From: Phymatolithon calcareum
Taxonomy: Eukaryota > Rhodophyta > Florideophyceae > Hapalidiales
Direction of reading: 5' to 3'
Length of the DNA: 64,000 nucleotides
NCBI GenBank assembly: GCA_977006965.1
Contig: OZ345370.1
Location: 2,604,001 to 2,668,000, forward strand
In this document: positions 1-11,217 of the stretch, in pieces
Position numbering within the stretch: the first letter of the stretch is position 1
Layout of the letters: each line of letters begins with the position of its first letter
Made by a program: the position numbers and the translations under genes
The notes under the pieces: generated by a model
What the model was told of the DNA's origin: nothing
Database searches by the model: none
The model's input: the letters and a program-made list of their open reading frames with translations, nothing else

Positions 1-904
1 GCCCTAGGCTCCGTTAGCCACTTTAAAACGTTTCTTGCTACATCCAGCCTTTTAGCTGGGACAGATAAGAAACACCCTGGATGTCGTTAGGTACACCGAT
101 AATAGGATAAGCGCGCTGGGTATTTTGAAAGATGATAAATGGGGCCTGCAGACGAGAGTTAATACCATCAGAAATTCACAGCACAACTGTCATTCCCACG
201 CCCCCTGATGCGATATCAACATAGTTAGCTTTTCTCTTTCCCCGGTATCCAAGCGTAAAATGGTCGTCCATGTTGATTTCGAAGTGCCTCTCGTCCATGT
301 TCTCAGTCATATCTTAAAAATCGTGCCGTACTTTCCCCAGATGATAAGCAATAAGCTGTTCAGTGAAGGCTACGTGTTCGCCACATGTTCCAAGCGTACC
401 GCTCTGCTTTCGTCTGACAATATTATAGCGAGACATGAAACAAAAGATCAACTTTAAACGTATCACTTCACTCGGGATCTTTCCAATGCGAAGATCTACA
501 GATTGTAAGTAATAAAGGCTTTCTGGCTCGCATAACATTGAAATTGCTAATTCGACCAGCATTTCTGTATTCATCATAATCCCAATCTCCATACACTCGT
601 TGAACTTATCATTAAGCTTCGGGTGCAAATACTCGACCCATTGCTCCCGCTTCCGTCCCCGCCCTTTCCTAGCCTTTACAGATACCGTTCGAGTTTTCAT
701 TCCAAATTTAAACCGTGAAGTCACAGAGAGGGCATAATTTGAGGGAATAATAAGGCTCTCCAGATAGTTAATGTGACCTTTACACAACCTCTCCCCTCTA
801 TCAACAACTGCTTGATCGAGTTTGCCGTTAACTAGCGGAGCGCGAAGCAGAAGAAAGCGGCCACGCCGAACACTATGAAGTTCTACATATGTGGGCTTCA
901 GCAT
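1..904 (-). pseudogene. pogo/Tigger-like DDE transposase remnant
   Basis: The 196-codon frame at 314-904 has a segment with the pattern of a CENPB-type helix-turn-helix (ending FMSRYNIVRRKQSGTL), as found N-terminal to DDE_1 transposases. Further along the same strand, in other frames (about 300 down to 40), are the first catalytic Asp context (INMDDHF), GGVGMTVVL, then APFIIFQN and GVSYLSQLKGWM, all DDE_1 landmarks in the right order. At least two frameshifts or stops break it, including a stop right after GWM near base 42. The gene would run past the left edge, so the last catalytic residues are not visible. It abuts a Crypton-like fragment of opposite strand at about 905. Family assignment is from motif order only. 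Confidence 0.72.
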
Positions 905-1431
905 GGGTTCGAATCATGGGGTTTTGAAATGAATCTCTTCTCGGGCCCAGTCTTTGCGGATAGAAAGGGAGGGCTTCTCTACGTTTTGTACAACTTGTTT
1001 GCGGAGCAGCAGGCCGACGGGATGATCGTGAAAGGACACAATGTGCTAACCAGGGAAGACATCAAGGCCCTTCTGGCATCGGAAAGTTGTTCAGTCTCCT
1101 CCCCTGCAGGATACCTGAATCGTCTTGTACTGATGGTTGGAATTACCCTTGCCATTTATACCACTGCGATGTGGAAGCTTCGTCTTTCCAAATTTCAGTA
1201 TGTTCAGGCGAAGGGGGAAGCTGTGGTTCAGTTTACAACAAAGGAGATTCGAAAATTAGAAGAGGTGGCTTGCGCTCCATTACAAAGAAGACTGTCAAGA
1301 TTTTCATTTGGAACAGGAATATGCTGGACGGAGCTTTTAACGTGTATGCACACATTCACAGCTACTTGGAAGTCCGGAAATCGATGGAGATAAAAAAAGA
1401 GCACGGGGACAGGTTCTTCTTGCATTCTTGA
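905..1431 (+). pseudogene. Crypton-like tyrosine recombinase fragment
   Basis: Two overlapping frames (to 1393, and 1087-1431) together give a segment like the DUF3504/Crypton recombinase core. LTREDIKALL is followed by SSPAGYLNRLVLMVGITLAI, where an Arg-containing G-x-R type motif is expected but appears lost (IYTTAMWKLRLSKF). The second frame ends WNRNMLDGAFNVYAHIHSYL and FFLHS, like the fFL segment of Crypton proteins. A frameshift lies between about 1230 and 1300. The HxxR and Tyr active-site parts are absent, so the piece is truncated and dead. Alternatives are another phage-integrase-fold domestication such as ZMYM/QRICH1-type genes. Confidence 0.5.
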
Positions 1432-1439
1432 TTAAGACC

Positions 1440-3000
1440 ACTTCGACGGTTTTTTGTATTTCTCCTTCTCGACATCCGTAGCCTTCTTCAGTAGCCAATG
1501 AGGAACAAATTCTAATTGAAACTCTGTCGCAAGATTTTCCCCATTGATATCCTTGACCTTTTCGAGAATTTTGTCCTCACTAGAAGGCAAGTCAAGAGGA
1601 AAGTCCGAGGGAGGCTTGAAGGAGTATTCTCTGATATCTTTTCTCGGTGAGTCATTAGATGACGGGGAGTCGATATCGAAAGGTTGTCAATCGAAACTTT
1701 TCGGAGTAACCGATTTAGAGAAAAGAGACCGCGAAAGTGGATGACTAGCCCAGAGCACAGCTTCTTCTGAATGCTCAATAGCTGATGATGAAGCTTGTAC
1801 TTGATTAGACATAGGAAGAGGTCGCAAGTTATCATTCTCTTGATTGAGGTCGAGCTCAATCTTTTCCCTCTCGTATAACAAAGACGAAGAAGGTACCGTG
1901 CGAATGTCTTCATATGCTACGAGAATCTTGTGACCAGAGCCTTTGGAATTTCGAGACACCTCAACCATGTGCTCCTTCGCGTCTGCACCAAAGCCTATTT
2001 TCCAGGTTCCTTACTTATTCCCTTTAACGAAGTAGTACACTGGTGTACCTTTTGGAAGAGGATTTCTCTTGATTAAGCTCCGGGCTCTCGATGCAAGCAT
2101 GCGAGATATGGCTCTACGAGACATTTGCTCTTGATGCGCATTGAATATTTCCTTTGACACTGGGGTTTGCGGCAAACCAGCAATAGAACGGTGATATCCT
2201 CGAGCGAGTTCAAAGCTACTGAGTTTTGAATTTTCTTGCAACACATTGCAAAGGAATGTAGCTTTCGAGAGAAGAGCAGGGCATGGCATGGGAATTCCAT
2301 GTAGAGCCTTAAAGCGCTCTGCGTCTTTCGCCAATCGCTGGACGATAAGACGAAGGCTATTATGCCTAGCCTCGACGATCCCGATTTTGTTGTGGCGTCG
2401 AGCTGGACGTGGCTCAAATATTGTTCCGCATGATTCCAGAGCTCCAATGAAGGTGGACTTTTTAAATTCTGGTTCAGCGGAAGGAGGTCCATGCGAATTA
2501 ACCCACAATTTAGAAAGACTTCAGACGCAATATCCATATCCCTAGAAGAAGGAAGGCTTGTTTCAGAATATCCAGTCGCCTTGTCCTTGGCGTGAAGAAT
2601 TGGATTTCCATCAAGTTTTTAGATGAATAAGAAGTCAATCTGTACGTTTTCGTTGAACGTACGAAGAAGCTTGTCGAATGACACTTTCTTCCCACTGCTT
2701 GGTCTCCCAGTAGTTTTGCAACTCGTGCACTTTTGAATCGCCATCTCCAACGCTTGCCGTAATGGAGGTGTCAATATACTCGCTTGCTGACAAATGAGAA
2801 TCATGTCTGGCAAGAAGAAATGAGTAAAAATGTGAACCATGCAGGCGACACATTTGCAATATCTCCCTTCTTTAAATTTTGACGTATCTAGCCGGGCGAT
2901 TGATACTTGCAATGATTTCACTGAGGAGAAATAGTTCGGAAAAGGCTTCTTCTGCGACGGAACGACCATAAGAAATGTGCGAACTACTCCGTCCACTTCG
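1440..3000 (-). pseudogene. integrase of the copia-order element and linker toward the lost RT
   Basis: The 3224-2619 frame carries the HHCC zinc-binding region (HIFTHF ... CTSCKTTGRP) and the first catalytic Asp context FNENVQIDFLFI. After a frameshift, the 2508-2011 frame has HGPPSAEPEF, where the second catalytic Asp (expected D-P-E-F) reads Glu, and then PARRHNKIGIVE with the catalytic Glu. The C-terminal part ends KGTPVYYFVKGNK. Positions 1968-1440 continue as an acidic linker (KILVAYEDIRTVP onward) and stop just before RT would start. The frameshifts and the D-to-E change mean it is inactive. Confidence 0.7.
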
Positions 3001-3003
3001 ACG

Positions 3004-3768
3004 TTATAGATCGGCAGGGTAAGTTGCACAGAAGAGAGTTTTGTAACATTTGGGGGAATAATTAAGACTTTTTTTGCTGTTGATAAGATCGGATTGATAT
3101 AGAGCGTCATTTCCAACAAGAAGTAGTCCATCTCCCAAAACAACATAGAATGGCATTTCAAAGCGAGTGCCATTGAGATCAACAAGCGGTAGCTTCCACA
3201 GAGCGAAGACGATTTTTGCATCACTGCAATTCATGCTATATCCGTGGTAAAATGGTTCACAATCATGCGGATGCAACTCTAGAGGAATGTTCAACGCAGT
3301 GCATATGGCGGCTGCTGAACGGACACTACCAACACTTCGAGCACAGCCGGTGTCTATCAATGGGTTTGGATCTCTTGACATTGGACATAGGTCAGAAACG
3401 GCCCCCTTTCCAGAAGTAAAACTTCTCTGCGCACTAGGAGCCCCTGCGGAAAAATTCATTCCATCTTTTTCATTGCCTTTTGAACCTGTCTCATTGTATT
3501 TACCTTCCTTACGACGCTTTTTGGTGAAGAAGCAAAGAGATTTACAAGAAATGCCTCCTCGAATGTGATCTTCGGCGCCACAGTCGAAACAGAATCTTTC
3601 ATTCGTCCGTTTCTGTAACTTTTGCACCTTTGATGGTTTTGGTTGCGAAGGTGCGGAGGAAAGCATCGATCCAGAAGCAGTCTGCTTCTTTTTCGGCAGG
3701 TTTAGGGAAGGAATTGAGCGTTCTGCTCTGAGATCTCTTAAACCAGCTAACATGGTAGACTGAACCAT
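3004..3768 (-). pseudogene. gag zinc knuckle and aspartic protease of the copia-order element
   Basis: One open frame of 254 codons. Near residue 60 a CCHC-like knuckle (CFDCGAEDHIRGGISC) would bind the genomic RNA. Near residue 135, PLIDTGCARSVGS carries the DTG active site of a retroviral-type aspartic protease, followed by a flap-like region and LLLVGNDAL. The frame is open upstream of the first Met, as expected within a polyprotein. The integrase lies downstream in the 3224-2619 frame, which overlaps this one, so a frameshift separates protease from integrase. Confidence 0.7.
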
Positions 3769-4540
3769 AGAGATAATTTCCTCTCGAGTGAAAATAGTCT
3801 TTTCCTGTTCAGTACTTGACCGCTCCAGAGATCGAATAACGGAGACAGCATCATCAAGAGTGATTGGAGCTCTGAGAGGTGCAGCTGAGCTTCGGCGTGA
3901 CTATCCTCTCTGAGCTTCCGGAGGAGCTGCTGACCTCGTAATGACTCCAGTGAGCAGCTCAAGTGCTTCATTGATAGCTGAATGCACTTGTTGGAGCTTC
4001 TCAGTTAGGGAAAGAATGTCCTCATCTTCAGTCACTTGACTAAGTTGCAATCCCGAAGTGAGTTTTTCCTTCAATTTCTCTAACTCCTTGGAGTTTTGAT
4101 CTGTAAGGGAATATGGTGCCTTCTTCTCCTTATCCTTTCGAGACTGAGCAGCGTTGATTAAATGAATCTTCGCGCTCTGATGAGTAGTCTCTCCAAGATT
4201 GACGTTCGCGAGTAACGATATAGCGAGGACCTCGCCGACTTGGGGATGAAGAGGACACCCCTGCATGGATTAAGTGCTGCGAAGCAAGACCATGGAACCG
4301 AGAAACAAACTGCGTGAGCGATTCATTCTTGTTTCGCTTGCACTTCACAACTCTGTTGAACGAGTTGATCAAGCGAGTAATGACGACGATAAGAGGGTCA
4401 ACCGTGATGAGGTCCACAATTTCCCAGACGGCGGCAACCTGGTCGTCTTGCTTGTAATCGATCAACTTGCTCTCCTGAGTGTGATCGACGATCGTAATGC
4501 TTGTCTTTGCCTCTTGCAGATCCGTCCGTAATTAAATCGA
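3747..4540 (-). pseudogene. gag of the copia-order element
   Basis: The frame starting near 4540 reads through IDYKQDDQVAAVWEIVDLI and FNRVVKCKRNKNESLTQFV, typical of the helical gag core of copia-type elements (UBN2-like). A frameshift near 4260 moves the reading to the 4266-3901 frame (VGEVLAISLLANVNLGETT), and another near 3900 leads toward the protease frame. The product would form the particle shell that packages the RNA. It is broken by these shifts. Confidence 0.6.
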
Positions 4541-4569
4541 CCCAAATCTCCACACTTTTTCGGCCAGGG

Positions 4570-4690
4570 TGTGGGGTTGTGCATCGCACGGGATAGCACA
4601 CTGTTTTTGGTCGGTTTGTTCCCTGCCGGAAAACGGAGGGCGGCGCGAAGCGCCGAGCTTTATAGAAAAAGCATTTGATCAAAATATGAC
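4570..4690 (-). repeat. 3' part of the LTR of the copia-order element (copy E1)
   Basis: Read on the minus strand, a block from a GC hairpin with a TTC loop (4654-4642) through TTCCGGCAGGGAACAA to CCCCACA (ending at 4570) recurs at 35789-35862 (+) and 63940-64000 (-). The three copies diverge right after CCCCACA, which fits an LTR ending in CA. Further upstream, cttccatcgatccaattctc resembles 35690-35710, so similarity extends into the LTR. The outer LTR end is not defined. Confidence 0.55.
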
Positions 4691-6002
4691 TTGCACTATG
4701 AGAATTGGATCGATGGAAGAATTTGGAAGCCGTTTCGCGGGTTCCTAGCCCGCCGCAGGCGCCGCACTGTAATGATTACAGTGTAAGTATTGCAGTGTAA
4801 GTATTTTTAAGCTGTAAGGCTCTATAAGCAGCAGGTCTAGGGTTTTCCTTCAGTGATTCTTAGTGATCTAAGTACGTTTCGAAACCTACGGTACTGTAAT
4901 GACTGTAATTCTATGTGTAAGGGCTTTCTGTAAATGCAAGCTGTAATAGCTAATTGAAGGGAGCTAGTCTGCAGAGGAAAGTAGGGAGTATGATAGTGGC
5001 GTTGGACGCCACACAGGCGTGAAGATCCTGGCGCGGCGAGAACTTTGACGGGCCGCCAATGCCGCGCACAGCACTTGACCCTGACCCTGGGCCCATAACT
5101 GCGGTAGGTTAGGTATGGTTATGACACGTAGCGCAGTGTAGGGCAGTACACGTGCACACGCACGCGGCAAGAAAAGCGGCCAGAAAACCCCCGGAGGACA
5201 AACTGACTCCTCCGGTATTTATTTACGTCCGGGGTTAACCTGAACGATAAACCGAAAAGCGAGAAATCAACAAGCAGCATGATAAGTGTGTTCGTCTTGT
5301 TCTCTGCTCGGCTTCTAAAACAAGAAGCTGAGCGCACGCGATGATGTAGAAGTGAGATTGCAATATGACAACTAACTCGAAAATATCTTGTTATGATAAA
5401 TGCCACGTGGAATGATATGATCAACATGTACAATTTATCATAGGCCTCGCAAGGGTCCAAGAAAATCAGAGAGGAGAGGGCCTCTTCAGGAAAAAGAGGC
5501 CCTCAGAGGGCTTTATTCGGGGAGGGGCCCGATCGGGGTGTTCATGTCTAGTCCTCATCCCGTGTGACAATATAATATGTTTTACTCGAGCGACAATATT
5601 TACAAGAACCAGGGTAATTTTTCCGTGATGACCGCTGGTTTCCCAAAACGGGGACTCATGGCGCGACGCATACACCGATCTCTTCTCTCCGAAAATTCCC
5701 AAAGGAGCACCGAGCCGACCAAAACTTTTCGGTATTCCTTCCGACTGTCTTCCCACTGTCTTCCGACTGTCTTCCGACTCAATGTTGCGCTCGTGTGGTC
5801 TCGCACTTATGCCATTCCGAATCTGGTCAATGGGACTGGAGTATTGAGCGTCGCTCATCCAGAGCCAATAAGAGTGTCTATGCTGTAATGATATGAGAAA
5901 CAGGAGACTATAATCGAAACGGGGTCACCTAAGATCCCCTTCAAGGGGATCTTAGGAAGTTGTCTTCTCGAGAGTGCTAATCCCAGACCTGGAATTTGCG
6001 AC
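4691..6002. other. intergenic region, no supported gene
   Basis: I recognise no coding sequence. Around 4770-4810 and 4890-4950 there are short repeats of tgtaag/ctgtaa type (attacagtgtaagta and relatives). At 5740-5782 an 11-base unit (ccgactgtctt) is repeated about four times. The reading frames across 5119-5858 are mutually overlapping and low in recognisable features. Confidence 0.5.
5928..5956. repeat. 29-bp near-perfect palindrome upstream of the 518-aa gene
   Basis: Arms CCTAAGATCCCCTT and AAGGGGATCTTAGG surround a single central C. It ends 46 bp before the ATG of the 518-aa ORF. It could be a dimeric protein-binding site, an RNA hairpin in the 5' leader, or a scar of a mobile element. 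Nothing in the sequence decides between these. Confidence 0.85.
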
Positions 6003-7559
6003 ATGTCGCTTGTCACGAACCAAACCGTTGGACGCATTCAAGCTTTATTGTCGAATATCGACCGTGACTTGCAGAAGATTGTGCGAGAAGTTACCAGTTT
6101 CAATGTGCTGCGCAAATCGCTCCGATGGAGCGCCATTTTTGTTGGCGGTATAGCGAATCTCACTTACGGCGGATACTACGCTTTGACTACAATACTCGAG
6201 GCGGAAGGGCTATGGTCCCTCCGTCTGTGGATGACGACTCAGGAGTGGTGGTGGTTTCTTCTGGCCATGCTTGCTTTGGCTCTGTCGCTCACGCTTGACG
6301 TTTGTGCGTACGTATTGGGCGAAGACGTGGACGCCTCTATTCTTCTATTGTCATTTGAGCTCGGTATCGGAGTTAACAAGGTTCTCATCCAAGCGTTTCG
6401 CACTCACCGATTTCGCCGCCTCATGTACGAGTGCTGGTCGGGTCGATCTCGTACCGCCCGTCCGCGAACGCAAGAATGGCTTCGCGATGTTCACGAGGTC
6501 ATCTGGCGTGATTGCGTCACGAGAGCCCCTCGCAAGATGCTCTTTATGTCCACTGAGTCCAAGTTTAACCCCCACAATCTGGTCCCAGGCCGTCGAAAAA
6601 AGGTTAGACATGACCTCACAGAGGCGATGAACGCCGTTGCTGAAGTGATCAGCGATCAAGCTAGAGACCGCGATCCTCATGACGATGCGCATGTCGGTGA
6701 ATCTGGATATTTGCAAGTGTACGTCTACCACACAGCGACGGACATGTCCGTTGCATGGGGTGGGAACGACTCGAAACTGTTTCAAAAGCGCGTGTCACGA
6801 GGTATTATGGCAGTGCGTACCACGCAAATTGTGGATGCATTCGACCTGCGTGTGACTGACACGGACAAGTGGAAGGTAGCAGCGGATGGAATTCTCGCGC
6901 GAAACAAGGGGCTGCAGCCTTGGAGACTGGTCTGCAAACGGACCAACGCGCCGGACAACCCAGCCGAGACCAGCTCGCCACTTTATCCCCGTGCGTCGAA
7001 AACCTTACGGTCACGTGTGCATGTCGCAATGAACGAGCAGTACCACGGACTGGGGGAGTCTTTTGTGGAGGCCGGAACGGAGCTTAATCTACTACTGAGA
7101 GATGCAAATCTAAGCGATGTATACCTGTGGCTGCGATTGGAGAGTGAGCATCAAGACTTAGTTACAGATTGGCGTATCTGGAGGGACGCAAGGAACCCAA
7201 AACTTAACGAACTTGCCTACATACTGCATTATGTTGGTATGCTTCTTTCTTTGCACTTTCTTCCACAATTGGACTGCCGAAGAGCTGATGAGTTTGTGTT
7301 GTTGGTTGCCATTAAATGTATGATGGAAGATGATGCACTGGATTTGGGGGTGCAACTGAGAGATATTCAAGACCGCAATTCGGAAGGACAAGAAAGCTTT
7401 ACACGAGCTAAGCATCAAGCGACAATACTTGGAGTGGCTGGGATGCGTATCACGGCCGGGTATCTCGGTGTGTGGATTGGTGAGCCTATTGCGGCCGAGT
7501 GGGTTCAATGGGCTTCTGATCAAGGAGATTCATGGGCTGAGCTGCTACGTACGAACTGA
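6003..7559 (+). CDS. unrecognised 518-aa membrane protein
   Basis: A single intact intronless frame starting with ATG. I do not recognise the family. Residues 43-64 (WSAIFVGGIANLTYGGYYAL) and 82-106 (WWWFLLAMLALALSLTL) look like two transmembrane helices, with a weaker hydrophobic stretch at 111-130. The next roughly 390 residues are soluble, with basic clusters (PGRRKKVRHDL near 195) and Trp-rich segments (LSDVYLWLRLESEHQDLVTDW). The C-terminal quarter is moderately hydrophobic (LNELAYILHYVGMLLSLHF). A plausible topology is an N-terminal hairpin anchor with a large C-terminal domain. It has no similarity that I can see to the surrounding transposon proteins, and the frame is long and undamaged, which favours a real host gene. 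Confidence 0.7.
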   Translation: MSLVTNQTVGRIQALLSNIDRDLQKIVREVTSFNVLRKSLRWSAIFVGGIANLTYGGYYALTTILEAEGLWSLRLWMTTQEWWWFLLAMLALALSLTLDVCAYVLGEDVDASILLLSFELGIGVNKVLIQAFRTHRFRRLMYECWSGRSRTARPRTQEWLRDVHEVIWRDCVTRAPRKMLFMSTESKFNPHNLVPGRRKKVRHDLTEAMNAVAEVISDQARDRDPHDDAHVGESGYLQVYVYHTATDMSVAWGGNDSKLFQKRVSRGIMAVRTTQIVDAFDLRVTDTDKWKVAADGILARNKGLQPWRLVCKRTNAPDNPAETSSPLYPRASKTLRSRVHVAMNEQYHGLGESFVEAGTELNLLLRDANLSDVYLWLRLESEHQDLVTDWRIWRDARNPKLNELAYILHYVGMLLSLHFLPQLDCRRADEFVLLVAIKCMMEDDALDLGVQLRDIQDRNSEGQESFTRAKHQATILGVAGMRITAGYLGVWIGEPIAAEWVQWASDQGDSWAELLRTN

Positions 7560-8189
7560 AAGAGAGCATATTGTGGATGTGACGCTCGTCTAATCGCGTC
7601 GACGAGGAGATGACGTATTACATGTCATTCAAGTCACAGTTACGCAAAGGATAATTATTATATAAGGACGGAAGTCTTTGTTTTTATACGAACAGGCCCA
7701 TCAATGCTGATGGACAGAGATCGTTTGCAAAAAATCTGAAACGGCCCATGACCTTTGTCATGCCGATAATGGAGGTCAATTTTTCTTAATGGGTAGTACT
7801 TATTGTAGTCACTAGTACGTCAGCACATGTCCGGAGAATGAGTGTCAAGACGCACTCGCCTATGCACAGTTGCGGAATCACGAACAGAACCCTAGTCCTA
7901 AACGAATCTAGGGATGGATGTGAGTTTAATTGAGTATTCCGTTGTCGATGTGGCATATGAGAGGATTGTCTTAGTGTTACATTCTGTTGCGCACACTTCT
8001 ATATTGTGCCCTCGCTTCTAAGGGAAGATCTCTTGGATTGTGCCAGCCGAGTTTTCAATTTTTTCTTGACTTTTCTCATCTTACTTGGACTGGGTCGAAG
8101 AAGACAATGAAGTCGCGTAGGGTGAAGGAGATAGCATAAGAGGCGTACCCGCGACAAATCCGATTACCTTATTAATGTTGGCGGGGGCG
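7560..8189. other. intergenic region, nothing recognised
   Basis: About 630 bp downstream of the 518-aa gene. It contains no open frame with recognisable features, no clear TIRs and no tandem repeats. It presumably includes the 3' UTR of the upstream gene, but no clear AATAAA signal stands out. Confidence 0.4.
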
Positions 8190-9017
8190 ATCGGGAATGC
8201 TTGAAGAGGCCAATCGAAGTGCACAGCGCGGCACTGAAGAAGACTATAATATTATACTACAAGCAGTGTCTCAAGTCTTTGATTCTTCCAAAATGGATGT
8301 ATGCCATGCACTTAACCCCGAGCACAAAGCGACTGCTGTCAGCAAGTGAGGCAGCAGAAGGTCTTTTCTACAGGTATGATTGAGGATGCGCGTGCAATGC
8401 CGGCTCGCCAGCCCAGAGATGAGGAGGACACACCGGGCGGTAAGGTTCGCCTTGACCCTGGTGAGACGGAACACATAACTGGAACACACAAAAGAATACT
8501 GAGGAAGGGAAGATGACCTGGAATACGTAACACAGGATATTGAGTATCTCTGGGAAGAGGAGAACCTGATCAAGCGCTACAACAAGCGGAATAAGATATA
8601 GTGTCGAAGAAGTGGCGATTAGGAGAGACAGCGAGAGTCTGGGAGGCCGAAGAAGACGGACGGGCAGTTCAAATCACTATAGACAAGCCGAACATGCGAC
8701 CAGGAGTGCTACAAATATGGGACAGAGCTACGCTTCTTCGATGCTCAAGAGTGATTTTCACCAGGGCTCCGCTGTGGAGAAAATCGATTCTGCGCGCGCT
8801 TTTTGGAAGCAGGGCATTGATTGAGCTTGTTGCCCTCCAGCGCTTGCTAGTGTAGGGTCCATGACGGTGGATCAAGAGAGAATATGAATGCAAAATATTA
8901 ACCCAAGACCTTACAGGGAGAGGACTGCGAATTAGGGAGATCTCAGGAGACTAGAACGTGTTAGATATGGAAGCCCGCGAGAAGCGGCCCTGTTACTCAA
9001 ATTGAGATTTTAGGAGC
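8190..9017 (+). pseudogene. LINE family A, 5'-truncated C-terminal fragment, decayed
   Basis: Translations in shifting frames match the 50815-51540 fragment: MRRTHRAVRFALTLVRR here against MRRRHQAERFALSLVRH there, and TRAPLWRKSILRALFG ... LIELVALQRLL against NRAPLWRKSVLGAYCG ... VVELVALQRTL. Upstream, YYKQCLKSLILPKWMYAMHL (8240-8310) has the look of the region after the polymerase domain in non-LTR reverse transcriptases. The end, ctgttactcaaattgagatt, is shared with family A at about 51490 and with 61030-61056. Stops and frameshifts show that it is dead. Confidence 0.6.
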
Positions 9018-9834
9018 TTTTAAATATAAAACAACTTATATTCCGCCATGCTTTCCCCGTGTTGACGAAAATGGTTGGCATTCGATTGACATTGTTTGTC
9101 TTTACGATTTGGACAATGAAATCCCAATTGAAAACTAACAAAATTAAAATTGAGCGCGAACCTTATTATCCAGGATATGGAAATGTAACATTAATATAGT
9201 GGAGCCTTTCTCTACAGTTCTGAAACGACGGGGCTCCTTGGGCGTAGCCGGAAGAAAGGCAGAATGAAGATGCCGCGGAAGATAATGATATCAGTGTTCC
9301 CGATGTGGGTTCAATCATCGATCGGGAGACAGGGCGTGTACGGTATATTGTACTGTATATGGTTATGGTTTTATAGGAGTAACTGGGGCCCCATGGCGTG
9401 GGGGAAAGAGGTAACATACTAACGTGTGTATTGGATATCTCGCTAGTATTAGACAGAAGATCCCTCTCGACTGCCCGACAGCCATTCCAGCAATTTTTCG
9501 GCTACCAAGGTTACGGCATCGACAACTAGCTCTCAAGTGGGGATGTGGGAGATTCCCCCCGATAAGTACAACCCAGCTCGAGCACTGATTCGGAGATAAA
9601 GTTCCACAGTACCTGTCCACACTGGAAGACATGTTGAGCAATAACTTTCTCAGGAAACGACTGCTAAAGAACTAACCCGAGATGAATTGAAGTGGATCAA
9701 TTGGAGATATTTGGGGTTTAACATGGACGCAATGTTCCAATGTCAAGACGTAAGCACAATCGTAGTTAAGCAGCAAAAATCAAAAAGGCCATACGAGGTA
9801 ACTGATCCTTCAGTTACCTGTATCAGGTATGAGC

Positions 9835-10490
9835 CAGAGCATTGGAATTATTTATTTATTTTTATTCTTTTCTCGCGCAGTGTCGAGAATAAATATCAAG
9901 ACTGTTGAGCGCAGAAGGAATAAATTATTGTATTTAAGTTCAGTGAGGAATAAATAACTGGTTATTCCCAATTATTGGATCCATCTAGCTGCTTTCTGTC
10001 ACGATAGCATTGACGTCTGCGTTCCACATTTGCAAGTCCACACAGCGGAGTTGGGATCCGACTGTGTGAAAAACTCATCGCGAACATGCTTACCGAAAAC
10101 TCGCGGCATCTTGGGTGCTACCAAACGGTGCTCGCCTGGTACGCAGTTCCCGTTGTACTGTGTTGATTGCCATGGTTTTCATAATCCTAAATGAGGAGTC
10201 CGCAGCCGACACGTCATGTGCTATCGATGACAAACATGTCACTTTACTGTTCAAGAATACCATCGGGCCCAAATAAACAATATAATCGTCGGGCCAAAAT
10301 GCTGTCATTCTCCCCCAGAAACGTAGACTTAGTCGAGCGTTCTCGAGTAAATAATGCTTTCAAATAAATAAAATAATTGTCGTAACCACGAAGATCTCAA
10401 TAAATACAATAAATATGCGCGACTCAGGAATAAATTATTGGAACAATAATTTAAATAATTACAATAGCAATTATTTTTTCCAATGCTTTG
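9835..10490. mobile_element. non-autonomous hAT-type element, 656 bp
   Basis: Terminal inverted repeats CAGAGCATTGGAA and (reverse complement) CAAAGCATTGGAA match at 12 of 13 positions. The 8-bp duplication GTATGAGC flanks both ends (9827-9834, 10491-10498). The right arm has the empty site once, GTATGAAC (59502-59509, reverse complement). An 8-bp duplication with CA-starting short TIRs is the hAT pattern. Inside, ggaataaatta-type motifs recur near both ends, like hAT subterminal repeats. No transposase is encoded. Confidence 0.85.
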
Positions 10491-11217
10491 GTATGAGCAG
10501 AGCTGCACCGATGCATATCTGGTATTATACTGAGGGCTCTATTAAAAAAACGACGTTGCATATATGAGATAAGCCGATAAAAAGGGGAAGCGGAAAAAAC
10601 TCAGTTGAGGTGAACAGAATGAGGACAACATCTCCAGCTCTCGTGATCGGTTATAGGCCTCTTGCATTGTGCGTAGTCTTTGCGGCTCGAGCTGTGACAG
10701 AGTATTGTTTCTCCCCATCAATCTGCGCTTGTGCTCGGACCGGTTGAAAAGTGGCAGATAAGAGAAGCGTTACGCACCAGGCCCTCAATCTGTGTGTCAT
10801 AGTATTGTACACAACCGCAATGGCAATTTCCTGGTTAAGGTTATGAGTGTTCAAAATTGGGGCTCAAAATTGATCCGCAGTCCGGACGTCTGAATTAGAC
10901 GATAATTAATTGTAGCTTTGCAACTGCACCGTAATCGATTCGAATTGTACACAGTACTGTACGAAGAAGTTCTTTGAGCGTACCGAAAAATATAATAAAA
11001 AAGAAAGATGTCGTGCCAATCTCGCAAATGGTACACATCCCAGATACAGTATGGTCAATTTGATGAGAGTTCTCGATCATGATGATCGAGACCGCGATGA
11101 TCGCGGGCTCAATATCGATCATCACAGCCAGGACTGGTTGTGAAACGTTCCTGTACAGTTCTGTGAAGTACAGTACTTTAGCAGACGTCCATGAATCACG
11201 AAATAAGAAAAATGAAT

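Larger units (their letters stand above)
1432..4690 (-). mobile_element. LTR retrotransposon, gag-protease-integrase order, RT missing
   Basis: On the minus strand the order is LTR end (4570-4690), gag (about 4540-3750), zinc knuckle and aspartic protease (about 3768-3004), then integrase (about 2870-2010) and a linker (1968-1440). Protease directly followed by integrase is the Ty1/copia order. The expected reverse transcriptase and RNase H are absent, because the element stops at about 1432 where the Crypton-like fragment begins. Several frameshifts show that it is inactive. The superfamily call rests on gene order, since no RT is present to classify. Confidence 0.75.

Noticed and set aside
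5740-5782. CRISPR-like short repeat array
   Set aside because: Only about four direct 11-base units with no spacers. It is a simple tandem repeat.
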